Source: Cupriavidus basilensis OR16 (GTDB taxonomy: Bacteria > Pseudomonadota > Gammaproteobacteria > Burkholderiales > Burkholderiaceae). Taken from it: 64,000 nucleotides of DNA. Positions within the stretch are counted from its first letter, which is position 1; every line of letters starts with the position of its first letter. The translations under genes were made by a program, and so were the position numbers. The stretch is from assembly GCF_000243095.1 (NCBI RefSeq), contig NZ_AHJE01000108.1, positions 1 to 64,000 of the forward strand. Direction: 5' to 3'. This document shows positions 35,144-43,781 of this stretch, in pieces. A model generated the notes under the pieces. That model did no database searches. It was given only the letters and a program-made list of their open reading frames with translations, and had not been told where the DNA came from.

Positions 35144-35902
35144 ATGAACGCACGCGTCTCCAAGTTGTTCTTGCTCACCGCGCTGGCTTGCGGCGGCCTG
35201 TCCCTGGCCGCCCACGCGCGGGCTGGCGTGTTTGACGATGACGAGGCGCGTCGCGCCATCGTTACCATGCGCGACCAGTTCAATGGGTTCCAGGCGACCG
35301 CTTCGCAGCGTATCGACCAGAACAGCCGCGCGCAGCTCGAGATGCAGAACCAGCTCGAGGGCCTGCGCCAGGAAGTGGCGCGGCTGCGCGGCCAGAACGA
35401 GATGCTGCAGAACGAGGTGACGACGCTGCAAAAGCAGCAGAAGGACTACTACGCCGACCTGGATGCGCGCCTGAAGAAATTCGAGCCGCAGCAGGTCACC
35501 GTGGATGGTCGCGAAGGGCTCTCGCAACCAGGCGAGAAGACCGAGTACGATGCCGCGCTCAAGCAGTTCCAGACCGGGGACTTCAAGGGCGCGGGCAGCG
35601 TATTCTCGGCCTTCATCAAGAAATACCCGCAAAGCCCGTACGTGCCGCTGGCGCAGTACTGGCTCGGTAACTCGCTGTACGCGCAGCGGGACTACCGCGG
35701 CTCGACCGCGGTGCTGCAGAACATGGTGCAGGCGTACCCGGATCACCCCAAGGTGCCGGATGCGCTGATCGCCATCGCCAACAACCAGATCGAGTCGGGC
35801 CAGAAGCCCGCGGCCCGCAAGACCCTGGAGCAGGTGGTGGCCAAATACCCCGGCACCGAGGGCGCGCAGGCAGCGAGCAATCGCCTCAAGACGCTGAAGT
35901 AA
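35144..35902 (+). CDS. cpoB: Cell division coordinator CpoB (YbgF)
   Basis: 252 residues with a signal peptide (KLFLLTALACGGLSLAAHARA). A coiled-coil segment comes first (QFNGFQATASQRIDQNSRAQ and LEMQNQLEGLRQEVARLRGQ NEMLQNEVTTLQKQQ), then TPR repeats (YDAALKQFQTGDFKGAGSVF, YWLGNSLYAQRDYRGSTAVL, PDALIAIANNQIESGQK). CpoB couples Tol-Pal to PBP1b-driven wall synthesis at septation. It is the last gene of the tol-pal operon and is followed by a strong terminator. Confidence 0.95.
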   Translation: MNARVSKLFLLTALACGGLSLAAHARAGVFDDDEARRAIVTMRDQFNGFQATASQRIDQNSRAQLEMQNQLEGLRQEVARLRGQNEMLQNEVTTLQKQQKDYYADLDARLKKFEPQQVTVDGREGLSQPGEKTEYDAALKQFQTGDFKGAGSVFSAFIKKYPQSPYVPLAQYWLGNSLYAQRDYRGSTAVLQNMVQAYPDHPKVPDALIAIANNQIESGQKPAARKTLEQVVAKYPGTEGAQAASNRLKTLK

Positions 35903-35944
35903 GCGACTGGGAGGGCGGGGCGCTGGTAAGCGGCCCAGGTAGCA

Positions 35945-35986
35945 GCCAGGACAAAAGGCCCGCATCCGCGGGCCTTTTGTCCTGGC
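35945..35986. terminator. Strong bidirectional hairpin terminator after the tol-pal operon
   Basis: Perfect 19-bp arms (35945-35963 and 35968-35986) with a four-base loop ATCC. The stem itself contains AAAA/TTTT next to GGCCCGC/GCGGGCC, so each strand can form a GC stem followed by a U tract. Confidence 0.9.
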
Positions 35987-36051
35987 CGCGCTAAAATACC
36001 CGATTCGCCTCGAATTTTGCGTGGCGCCGACTGGCGCCGCGCCCTGCCATC

Positions 36052-36735
36052 ATGAAAAAACGCGCTATCGTCCTGCTTTCCGGCGGCCTGGACTCCGCCA
36101 CCGTCCTTGCCATGGCCAATGCGCAGGGTTTCGAGACCTATGCGCTGTCGATGCGCTACGGCCAGCGCCACTCCTCGGAACTGGAGGCCGCCAAGCGCGT
36201 GGCCGCAGCCCAGGGCGCCGTGCGCCACGAGATCATCGACCTCGACCTGCGCCGCTTCGGCGGCTCCGCGCTCACCGACGATAGCCTCGACGTGCCCACT
36301 GACGGCGCCGTCGGCGGGATTCCCGTCACCTACGTGCCGGCCCGCAATACCATCATGCTGTCGCTGGCTCTGGGCTGGGCCGAGGCCGTCGGCGGCCGCG
36401 ACCTGTTCTTCGGCGCCAACGCGGTCGACTACTCCGGCTATCCGGATTGCAGGCCCGAGTACGTGTCCGCCTACGAGGCGCTTGCCAACCTCGCCACCAA
36501 GGCTGGTGTGGAAGGCGAGCGCATTCGCGTGCACGCGCCCATCATCGACATGACCAAGGGCGAAATCATTCGCGCCGGCGTCAGGCTCGGCGTGGACTAC
36601 GGCATGACAGTGTCGTGCTACAAGGCCGACGACGACGGCCGCGCCTGTGGCGTGTGCGACTCCTGCCGCATCCGCCGCGCGGGCTTCGAGGCCGCTGGCG
36701 TACCCGATCCCACCCGCTACCAGGGCGCCGCCTGA
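36052..36735 (+). CDS. queC: 7-cyano-7-deazaguanine synthase QueC
   Basis: 227 residues. It converts 7-carboxy-7-deazaguanine to preQ0 with ATP and ammonia, on the route to queuosine in tRNA. The PP-loop SGGLDSATVLA is at residues 9-19. VPARNTIMLSLALGWAEAVG and FFGANAVDYSGYPDCRPEYV are typical. The zinc site is C-x8-C-x2-C-x2-C in CYKADDDGRACGVCDSCRIR. The length is standard. It starts 66 bases after the tol-pal terminator, so it has its own promoter. Confidence 0.97.
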   Translation: MKKRAIVLLSGGLDSATVLAMANAQGFETYALSMRYGQRHSSELEAAKRVAAAQGAVRHEIIDLDLRRFGGSALTDDSLDVPTDGAVGGIPVTYVPARNTIMLSLALGWAEAVGGRDLFFGANAVDYSGYPDCRPEYVSAYEALANLATKAGVEGERIRVHAPIIDMTKGEIIRAGVRLGVDYGMTVSCYKADDDGRACGVCDSCRIRRAGFEAAGVPDPTRYQGAA

Positions 36736-36802
36736 CGGTTGCCATTGCCACCAGCGTGCTTGCGCACCCACCCACCCGTTCCGCTTCCCCCGCCGGACAC
36801 CC

Positions 36803-37918
36803 ATGCCCGAAATCGACATTGCCGCGCTCAGCAGTACCGTACTGGCGAGCACCTTCATCCTGACCTTCCTGTTTGGGGTGGTGCTCCAGCGCACGCACTT
36901 CTGCACCATGGGGGCGGTCTCCGACATCGTCAACATGGGCGACTGGACCCGCATGCGCATGTGGGGGCTGGCCATCGGCGTGGCCATGATCGGCACCGCC
37001 ACGCTGGCCGCGGGCGGCTACATCGATCCCACCAAGACCATCTATGCCGCGAGCAAGCTCAGTTGGCTCTCCGCCCTGGTGGGCGGGCTGATGTTCGGCT
37101 TTGGCATGGTGCTGGCCTCGGGCTGCGGCAGCAAGACGCTGGTGCGCATCGGCGCCGGTAACCTGAAGTCGCTGGTGGTGTTCGTCTTCCTGGGGCTGTC
37201 GGCCTATATGACGCTGCGCGGCCTGTTTGGCGTGATTCGCGTGAATACCGTCGATGCCGTGGCGCTCACGCTGCCCACCACGCAGGACCTGCCCTCCGTG
37301 CTGGCCCACGCCAGCGGCATGGCGCGCGCCACCCTGCAGATCGGCATCGCGCTGGTGCTGGGCGGGGCGTTGGTGATCTGGGCGCTGGCCGGGCGTGGTT
37401 TCCGTACCTTCGATAACCTGCTGGGTGGCTTGGCCGTGGGCCTGATCATCGTGGCCATGTGGTACGTCTCCGGGCACCTGGGTTATGTTGCCGAGGATCC
37501 CAATACGCTTGAGGAACTCTTCGTCGCCAGCAACAGCGGCCGCATGGAGAGCCTGAGCTTCGTCGCCCCTTACGCCTACACGCTCGACTGGCTGATGATG
37601 TTCAGCGACAAAAGCAAGGTGCTGACCATCGGCATCGTCAGCGTATTCGGCGTGGTGGCTGGCGCTGCCGCGTATGCGCTGGTGACCCGCACCTTCCGCT
37701 GGGAAGGCTTCGGCAATGCCGAGGACGTGGGCAACCATCTGGTGGGCGGCATCCTCATGGGCGTCGGCGGCGTGACCGCGCTGGGCTGCACCATCGGGCA
37801 GGGCCTGTCAGGCGTGTCCACCCTGGCGATCGGCTCCTTTATCGCGCTGGCCGGCATCCTGGTTGGCTCGGTGCTGGGCTTCCGCTATCAGATATGGCGC
37901 CTTGAGCGCATGATCTAG
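36803..37918 (+). CDS. YeeE/YedE (sulfur-transport domain) permease
   Basis: 371 residues with eight or more membrane segments. Two internal YeeE/YedE repeats are visible: FLFGVVLQRTHFCTMGAVSD with GFGMVLASGCGSKTLVRIGAGN, and later GGILMGVGGVTALGCTIGQG LSGVSTLAIGS. The conserved cysteines in THFC, SGCG and LGCTIGQG line the proposed thiosulfate/sulfur-species path in this family (TsuA-like proteins). I start at 36803 (MPEIDIAALSS). The longer frame lies inside queC. The substrate is inferred from the family only. Confidence 0.9.
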   Translation: MPEIDIAALSSTVLASTFILTFLFGVVLQRTHFCTMGAVSDIVNMGDWTRMRMWGLAIGVAMIGTATLAAGGYIDPTKTIYAASKLSWLSALVGGLMFGFGMVLASGCGSKTLVRIGAGNLKSLVVFVFLGLSAYMTLRGLFGVIRVNTVDAVALTLPTTQDLPSVLAHASGMARATLQIGIALVLGGALVIWALAGRGFRTFDNLLGGLAVGLIIVAMWYVSGHLGYVAEDPNTLEELFVASNSGRMESLSFVAPYAYTLDWLMMFSDKSKVLTIGIVSVFGVVAGAAAYALVTRTFRWEGFGNAEDVGNHLVGGILMGVGGVTALGCTIGQGLSGVSTLAIGSFIALAGILVGSVLGFRYQIWRLERMI

Positions 37919-37941
37919 CACGGGCCGTTCGCGTTCAAAGG

Positions 37942-37971
37942 TTGACATTGAAGCCAAGATCTTCCTATAAT
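37942..37971 (+). promoter_or_regulatory. tRNA-Lys promoter
   Basis: TTGACA at 37942-37947 and TATAAT at 37966-37971, both perfect sigma-70 hexamers, with an 18-base spacer, about 18 bases before the mature tRNA. Confidence 0.82.
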
Positions 37972-37989
37972 CGCGGCTTCAGTTTTTCC

Positions 37990-38065
37990 GGGTCGTTAGC
38001 TCAGTCGGTAGAGCAGCGGACTTTTAATCCGTTGGTCGCGTGTTCGAGTCACGCACGACCCACCA
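37990..38065 (+). tRNA. tRNA-Lys (anticodon UUU)
   Basis: 76 bases including an encoded CCA end. The acceptor arm GGGTCGT pairs with ACGACCC; the D-arm has TAGCTCAGTCGGTAGAGC; the anticodon loop CTTTTAA carries TTT at 38023-38025; the T-arm has GTTCGAGTC. No integrase or duplicated 3' end lies nearby, so it does not look used as an attachment site. Confidence 0.98.
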
Positions 38066-38073
38066 GCATTGCG

Positions 38074-38108
38074 AAAAGGCGTAGCGGGCAACCGTTACGC
38101 CTTTTTTG
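38074..38108 (+). terminator. Rho-independent terminator after tRNA-Lys
   Basis: GGCGTAGCGG, loop GCAA, CCGTTACGCC with one G-U pair, followed by TTTTTT. The A tract before the stem could also end the convergent S9 peptidase transcript. Confidence 0.87.
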
Positions 38109-38141
38109 TTTCATGCCCCGCGTCTGGTTTTCCGGCGCGGA

Positions 38142-40062
38142 TCAGCCTTGCCTGGTGCCGTCTTTGGCGCCGTCCTTAGCCAGGTGCCTGGCGAGAAACG
38201 CTTCCATGGCTTCGTAGAAGTCGAAGGTGTTTTCCTCGTTGTGGAAGCCGTGGCCCTCGTTTTCCTTGAGCAGGTATTCCACGTCGACGCCGCGCGAGCG
38301 CAGCGCCTGGACGATCTGGTCGCTCTCCGCTTGCTTGACGCGTGGGTCGTTGGCGCCCTGCGCCACCAGCAGCGGCGTGCGGATCTTGTCAGCGAAGAAC
38401 ACCGGCGACGCATCGTGCAGCGCCTGGCGCTCGGCTTCGACGTTCGGGTTGCCGACCATCTCGTACAGCATGTCGAGCATCGGCTTCCAGTAGGCGGGAA
38501 TGGTCTCCAGCAGCGTGAACAGGTTCGATACGCCGACATAGTCGATGGCCGCGGCATAGCGCTCCGGCGTGAAGGCGACGCCCGCAAGGGTCGCGTAGCC
38601 GCCATAGCTGGCGCCGTAGATGGCGATGCGCCTGGGGTCCACGATGCCTTGCGCGACGAGCCAGTCCACGCCGTCGTCGATATCGTGCTGCATCGTCTTG
38701 CCCCACTGCTTGAAGCTCGCCTCCCAGAACGCGCGGCCGTAGCCGGTCGAGCCGCGGAAGTTGATCTGCAGCACCGCGTAGCCGCGATTGGCCAGCAACT
38801 GAACCTCGGGTATTGAAGCCCCACACGTCGCGGGTCCACGGGCCGCCGTGCGGGTTGACGACGAGTGGCAGGCCTTGCGGCGCAGGCTCTCCCGCACTGG
38901 CCACCGGCAGCGTCAGGTAGCCGTGGATCTGCAGGCCGTCGCGCGAGGTGAAGCGGATCGGCTGCATGCCGGCCATGTCGGCTTCATCGAGCCAGGGCTG
39001 CACCTTGCCGAGCGTGACCAGTTTTTGCGTGCCGCTGTCGTACAGGTAGCGCGTGCCGGTGGTCTTGTCGCTCGACGCGGAGACGATCATGCGGGTCTCG
39101 TCCCGCGTGATGCTGGTGACGTGGTGCTCATAGCCCGGCAGTTGCCGCTCCAGGTCGGCATGGATCCGCTCGGCGTGGGTGTCGAAGAAGTGGCGGTGCG
39201 TTTTCCAGTCGGTGTACCAGGCCGCGGTCAGCACGCGGCGATGCCGAGAGTGGGACAGGCCGCCGACATCCACCTCGTCGTGCTCGAAGACCAGGTGGCC
39301 TTCCTGGGCCGTCTGCGGGTCGAATTCGAAGATCGCCGTCTTGTCGCGGCCGCGATTCGACTGCACATACAGTTGCTTGTCGTCGAAGGTGAAGAACAGC
39401 GGCGAGACCGTCTCGCGGAAGTCGGTGGTCAGGATCGGGCGAAATGGCTCGTCCTCGGTATCGCGATAGAGCAGGGTGGTGTTCACGCCGTCGCTGGCGG
39501 TCGCCACCCGCAGGCGCCCTGTGTGGTCGGTGCCCCAGCTCATCACGTTGCCGGGGTTCTGCGCGATCTGCACGGACTCGCCCGTGACGACATCGACGCG
39601 CAGCACGTCGAATACCTCGGGGTCGCGCTTGTTGTGCGACAGCAGGATATGGCGGTCATCGTCCTCGAGATCGTCGACGATCTCCGCGCGCACGCCCGGA
39701 TAAGGCGTCAGGTCGAGCGGCTCGCCGCCGTCGATCGGCACCGACAGCACGTGGAAGTTCTCGTCGCCGCCAAAGTCCTTGGCGTACAGGATGTGCGCGT
39801 TGCCCTTCCAGGTGTGGAAGGGCAGGTCGCGCTCGCTCTCGCCGGTCAGCGGCCGGGCTTCGCCCAGCAGGTTGCCTTGCGCGTCGATGGCCTGCACGAA
39901 AACGTTCTGGCGGCCCTGGTGCCGGGCGAGGAAAGACAGGTGGCGGCCATCCGGCGAGATCGAGAACTGGGAACGGTCCGGCTTGCGGAACAGCTCGCGC
40001 ACGCTATAGCGTTTCACCTTTGCCGGCGCCGCTGCACCGGATGCTGGGTTGTCTTGACGCAA
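38142..40062 (-). pseudogene. S9 family peptidase (prolyl oligopeptidase type), one-base frameshift
   Basis: The two frames join into about 640 residues. The N-terminal beta-propeller half starts MRQDNPASGAAAPAKVKRYS at 40062, with FSISPDGRHLSFLARHQGR. The C-terminal alpha/beta-hydrolase half has QINFRGSTGYGRAFWEASFK, the nucleophile motif IYGASYGGYATLAG, QGANDPRV with the acid, and NEGHGFHNEE with the His. The frame breaks near 38811: WGFN should continue PEVQLLANRGYAVLQ, and one extra base (T on the plus strand in GGGTATTG) accounts for it. The substrate is unknown. Either an authentic frameshift or a sequencing error. Confidence 0.87.
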
Positions 40063-40065
40063 TGC

Positions 40066-41247
40066 TCACTCCTTGGTGTGTTCGGGGCCGGCAAGCGGTG
40101 GCGGGGCCCGCTCCGTGCGCGTGGCTTGCCCGGTCGTGCTTTCGGGCGGTGCGGTTGGCTTCGGCTCCTTGTCCTGCGCGGCGTCCCGGCGCTCGATTTC
40201 TTCGCGCGTGGATGTGGACAGGTCCCAGCTGGCGATAAACAGCGCGGCAATCAGCGGACCGATGACGAATCCGCTCAGCCCGAACAGCGCCATGCCGCCC
40301 AGCGTGGAGATCAGCACCACCCAGTCGGGCATGCGGGTGTCCTTGCCGACCAGGATGGGGCGCAGCACGTTGTCCACCGCGCCGATCACCAGTGCGCAGA
40401 AGCCGATCAGGATGGACCCCTTGCCCACGTCGCCGGTCAGTAGGAAGTAGATTGCCACCGGCCCCCAGATCAGCGCCGCGCCCACCGCCGGCAGCAGCGA
40501 CAGGAAGCCCATCAGCACGCCCCAGAGCAGCGAGCCCTGGATGCCCAGGAACCAGAAAATCAGGCCGCCCAGCGCGCCCTGCACGGCGGCCACGGCAATA
40601 TTGCCCTTGACGGTGGCGCGGGCCACAGTGGTGAACTTGCGCAGCAGGTGCTGCTTGTGGGGCTCGCTCAGCGGGATGGCCCGCATGATGAGCTTGGAAA
40701 CCTGCGGGCCATCGCGCAGCAGGAAAAACAGCAGGTACAGCATCACGCCAAAGCTGACCATGAACTGGAACGTGTTCTGCCCGATGCTGAGCGCCTGCGT
40801 GGCGATGATCTGGCTGGCCTGGGTGGCCCCCGCGGTGAGCTTTTGCTGCAGGTCGCTGATATCGGTCAGCCCGAAGCGGTCCAGCACCTTTGTCGCCGAC
40901 GGTGGCAGGGCATGCACGGCTTGCTGGAAGTAGGCGCCGAAATTGAGCTGGCCCGACTTGATCTGCTGGTAGACGGTGCTGCCTTCCTGGATCAGGGCGC
41001 CCGTGACGAAGATCAGTGGCAGCACCACGATCAGCAGGCACAGCGTCAGCGTGGTCAGCGATGCCAGGTTGCGTCGGCCGCCGATGCGCCGGGTCAGCCA
41101 GTTGTTGGGCGGCGTGAAGATGATGGCCAGGATGGTGCCCCAGAACACGGCGCCGGAGAACGGCCACAGGACGAAGCAAAAGGCTACGGAGACGACTGCC
41201 AGCAGCAGGTAGAACGACTTCTGCTGCATTTCCGCTCGTTGGGTCAT
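40066..41247 (-). CDS. AI-2E family transporter (PerM/TqsA-type permease)
   Basis: 393 residues with about eight membrane segments: FYLLLAVVSVAFCFVLWPFSG, FWGTILAIIFTPPNNWL, LTLCLLIVVLPLIFVTGALI, QFMVSFGVMLYLLFFLLRDGP, then AAVQGALGGLIFWFLGIQG, GVLMGFLSLLPAVGAALIWGP and GGMALFGLSGFVIGPLIAAL, the conserved C-terminal block. Members export small molecules such as AI-2 or act as Na+/H+ antiporters; which applies here cannot be read from the sequence. The C-terminal tail is Pro/Glu/Thr-rich. It ends four bases before the S9 peptidase start. Confidence 0.9.
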   Translation of the reverse strand: MTQRAEMQQKSFYLLLAVVSVAFCFVLWPFSGAVFWGTILAIIFTPPNNWLTRRIGGRRNLASLTTLTLCLLIVVLPLIFVTGALIQEGSTVYQQIKSGQLNFGAYFQQAVHALPPSATKVLDRFGLTDISDLQQKLTAGATQASQIIATQALSIGQNTFQFMVSFGVMLYLLFFLLRDGPQVSKLIMRAIPLSEPHKQHLLRKFTTVARATVKGNIAVAAVQGALGGLIFWFLGIQGSLLWGVLMGFLSLLPAVGAALIWGPVAIYFLLTGDVGKGSILIGFCALVIGAVDNVLRPILVGKDTRMPDWVVLISTLGGMALFGLSGFVIGPLIAALFIASWDLSTSTREEIERRDAAQDKEPKPTAPPESTTGQATRTERAPPPLAGPEHTKE

Positions 41248-41383
41248 TGCGCTGTCACCTCGCGTCGAAAAAGTGTTGGAGCGCGCGCCGCGATGGTGGC
41301 GTACGGCGGCTTGCCATCGCGTGGCGGACCCTTAGGGGGGCAAGGCCAGCGCAGGCGGCGGCCCTGCATGGCGATGCGCCGCG

Positions 41384-41890
41384 CTAACGCACCAGCGGGT
41401 CGCGAAACCCCGTGTCGACGGTGTCGGAGGGCGTCTTGCGGGCGGCCTGGGCGGAGCCTTTCTGAAAAGTCTCGTAGGCCCAGTAGCCGGCAGCGGCCAG
41501 CGCGCCGAACTTGGACAGCTTCCAGGTCCAGCGCAGCACCGGGGTCTTGCGCAGCAATGGCAGCGCCAGGGACACGGCCGAGCTGAGAATGGGATAGTCC
41601 TTGGCCAGGCCGAGCAGCTTGAGCCACGAGGCGGGCCGGGTCATACGCGGCAGCCACGTGGTGAAGCGGCCGAGGCGGGACGCGCTGCCACGGACGTGAT
41701 CGAGCGCCTGGGCGCAGTCATAGCGCTCGAGCGCGGCCCGCGTAATCAGCAACTCCTTGCGAATGGCAAGGGGCAGGCGCACCTCCCGCGCGAAACGTGC
41801 GGGGCGCTGGTGCGGGCGAGGCGCTTTGGCGGTGGATGGGGAGCCGGCCGCGTTGTCGGCCGGCTCGCCTGGGGTGTGCGGTGTGCTCAT
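41384..41890 (-). CDS. Conserved hypothetical protein in the YqjD-YqjE group
   Basis: 168 residues. The N-terminal 30 residues are Pro/Ala-rich, then a basic region REVRLPLAIRKELLITRAALERYDCAQALD. A moderately hydrophobic segment (DYPILSSAVSLALPLLRK) and a weak membrane segment (LSKFGALAAAGYWAYETF) follow. It occupies the place of yqjK after yqjD and yqjE and overlaps the yqjE-like stop by four bases. Relation to DUF3318 proteins is possible. No function can be assigned. Confidence 0.75.
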   Translation of the reverse strand: MSTPHTPGEPADNAAGSPSTAKAPRPHQRPARFAREVRLPLAIRKELLITRAALERYDCAQALDHVRGSASRLGRFTTWLPRMTRPASWLKLLGLAKDYPILSSAVSLALPLLRKTPVLRWTWKLSKFGALAAAGYWAYETFQKGSAQAARKTPSDTVDTGFRDPLVR

Positions 41891-42267
41891 CGGCGCAGGA
41901 TCTCCCGGTCTTTATCGATCTCGGCCAGCGTGGCTTCGAACAGGGGCGGGGCATTGCGCGCCAGATGACGGGCGAATGCGAGGCAGGCTACGCAGGCGGC
42001 CAGGTAACACGCAGCCAGCACGCCGAGGGCTTGCCAGCGGTAAGTGTCCCAGAACAGGATGGCGATCAGCACGGTCAGCGTCACCAGGGCCAGGCCAAAG
42101 AACACCAGGCCGAAACAGGCCAGCAAGGCCATCTTCATCAGCCGCGCGCGTTCTTCCGCGAGTTCCACGCTGGCTAGTTCGAGGCGCGTCTGCACCATCG
42201 CCACCAATGATCCTGCCAGGCTGCGCAGGGCATCCATAAACTTGGGGGAGGAGGTGGGGTCGCTCAT
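41887..42267 (-). CDS. Phage-holin-superfamily membrane protein (YqjE-like)
   Basis: 126 residues from MSDPTSSPKFMDALRSLAGS. An amphipathic N-terminus (VAMVQTRLELASVELAEERARL) is followed by two membrane segments, MALLACFGLVFFGLALVTLT VLIAILFW and ALGVLAACYLAACVACLAFA. This is the layout of YqjE, which despite the holin label is chromosomal and associated with the ribosome-binding YqjD. GGGGAGGAGG lies upstream of the start. It sits between the DUF883 gene and the hypothetical gene on the same strand. Confidence 0.85.
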   Translation of the reverse strand: MSDPTSSPKFMDALRSLAGSLVAMVQTRLELASVELAEERARLMKMALLACFGLVFFGLALVTLTVLIAILFWDTYRWQALGVLAACYLAACVACLAFARHLARNAPPLFEATLAEIDKDREILRR

Positions 42268-42437
42268 GCAATTCCGGCGAAGGCGTGCAGCGGCAATGCG
42301 CTGCACCAGCTACAGACGGGAAGCCCCGCCAGTGGTGTCGGGCCACTGGCGGGGCGTTGCCCTGCACCGCCTCGCGACCTACTGAGGACTGAGTGCGGGG
42401 CGTTCGGCTTCATACGCGAGGCTCGTGGCCTTGCGAA

Positions 42438-42755
42438 TTACTTGCGGTTCAGCAGCAGGCCGATCAGCAGGCCAACACCGGCGGCCACGCCGACGGCGCG
42501 CCACGGGTGGTCGTGGACATAGTCATCGGTGGCGCGTGCGGCCGCCTTGCTCTTGGTGACTACGGCGTCCTGCAGATCCTGGGCCTTTTCCTTGGCTTGT
42601 TTCAGCAGGCCCATGCCGCGCTCGCGCAGTTCGGCAGCTTTCTCGCCTGTGGTCGAGGCCGCTTGCTTAAGCAGTTCTTCGGCATCGGACAAAACGGTCT
42701 TGACATCGCTCATCAGTTTCTCCTGTTTGCGGGCGGTGGTTTCGGATTGTGACAT
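42438..42755 (-). CDS. DUF883 family protein (YqjD/ElaB-like)
   Basis: 105 residues. MSQSETTARKQEKLMSDVKT opens a long helical region rich in Glu, Lys and Ala (LSDAEELLKQAASTTGEKAAELRERG is typical). A C-terminal membrane anchor YVHDHPWRAVGVAAGVGLLIGLLL closes with NRK. YqjD, ElaB and YgaM of E. coli bind ribosomes in stationary phase and tether them to the inner membrane. AGGAAGG precedes the start. It is the first gene of the three-gene group and is divergent from the peroxiredoxin gene. Confidence 0.9.
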   Translation of the reverse strand: MSQSETTARKQEKLMSDVKTVLSDAEELLKQAASTTGEKAAELRERGMGLLKQAKEKAQDLQDAVVTKSKAAARATDDYVHDHPWRAVGVAAGVGLLIGLLLNRK

Positions 42756-42983
42756 TCTGCCTTCCTCGCACGTTGTCGGGCAGCTTCTCGCCCTCTTTAC
42801 TAGCATATGCGGGGAACCGCCGTGGTTTCAACACCACGAGTCCGACACAGCGTGTAGGACGGTGACGCAGGACAAAGGTCTTAAGACAAAAAGGTGATTT
42901 TGTAGTGACTTTATATTCGTTTGGGTTGGATCGCAATCTCACTACACTGGTTCAACCCTAATTTGCCTTTTGAGGAGACGAGT

Positions 42984-43622
42984 ATGGCTCTACGTTTGGG
43001 CGACATCGCGCCGGATTTCGAACAGGATTCCAGTGAGGGCCCGATCCGCCTCCACGAATGGCTAGGCGCCAGCTGGGGTGTGCTTTTTTCGCACCCGGCC
43101 GATTTCACGCCGGTCTGCACCACCGAACTCGGCCTGACGGCGAAGCTGAAGGGCGATTTCGCCAAGCGCAATGTCAAAGTCATTGCGCTGTCGGTCGATT
43201 CTGTCGCGTCCCATCGCGAGTGGATCAAGGATATCGACGGCACCCAGGGTACCACGGTCAATTTCCCCATCATCGCCGACGGCGACCGCAAGGTTTCCGA
43301 GTTGTACGACATGATTCACCCCAATGCGAACGAGACCCTGACGGTGCGCTCGCTGTTTGTGATCGACCCGAAAAAGAAGGTGCGGCTGACCATCACCTAC
43401 CCGGCCAGCACTGGACGCAATTTCAACGAGATCCTGCGGGTGATCGATTCGCTGCAGCTCACCGACAACCACAGCGTTGCCACGCCAGGCAACTGGCAGG
43501 ACGGCGACGATGTCGTGATTGTGCCCTCGCTGAAGGACGAGGACGTGATAAAGCAGAAATTTCCGAAGGGATACAAGGCCGTGCGGCCTTACCTGCGGCT
43601 GACGCCGCAACCCAACAAGTAA
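42984..43622 (+). CDS. 1-Cys peroxiredoxin (Prx6/AhpC-TSA type)
   Basis: 212 residues, typical of the Prx6 class. MALRLGDIAPDFEQDSSEGP leads to SHPADFTPVCTTELG with the peroxidatic cysteine at residue 45. The extended C-terminal domain (IDPKKKVRLTITYPASTGRN, GNWQDGDDVVIVPSLKDED, LRLTPQPNK) is characteristic of this class. It reduces H2O2 and alkyl peroxides. GAGGAGACG precedes the ATG. It stands alone, with a terminator 94 bases downstream. Confidence 0.95.
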   Translation: MALRLGDIAPDFEQDSSEGPIRLHEWLGASWGVLFSHPADFTPVCTTELGLTAKLKGDFAKRNVKVIALSVDSVASHREWIKDIDGTQGTTVNFPIIADGDRKVSELYDMIHPNANETLTVRSLFVIDPKKKVRLTITYPASTGRNFNEILRVIDSLQLTDNHSVATPGNWQDGDDVVIVPSLKDEDVIKQKFPKGYKAVRPYLRLTPQPNK

Positions 43623-43715
43623 GCAAGCAGCCGGCCGGGGCGCGTAGCGCCGGGCCGGCTGACCGGTGTTGTACAACGATGGGCTCGCCCGTCGTCTCTC
43701 CTTGGTAGTGTGCTT

Positions 43716-43749
43716 GGCCCGGCTTTGCAGCCGGGCCTTTTTATTTTTT
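43716..43749. terminator. Rho-independent terminator between the peroxiredoxin and gcdH genes
   Basis: GGCCCGGC, loop TTTGCA, GCCGGGCC, then TTTTTATTTTTT. It clearly ends the peroxiredoxin transcript; gcdH converges from the other side. Confidence 0.9.
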
Positions 43750-43781
43750 GCGAGAGAGCGGGCGGGCCCGGGCGGCGTGCT

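Noticed and set aside
37990..38065. tRNA-Lys as an integration site for a mobile element
   Set aside because: No integrase, no direct repeat of the tRNA 3' end, and housekeeping genes on both sides.
41887..42267. Holin-type protein as evidence of a prophage
   Set aside because: The protein is the chromosomal YqjE type, sits with a YqjD-like gene, and no phage structural or lysis genes are nearby.
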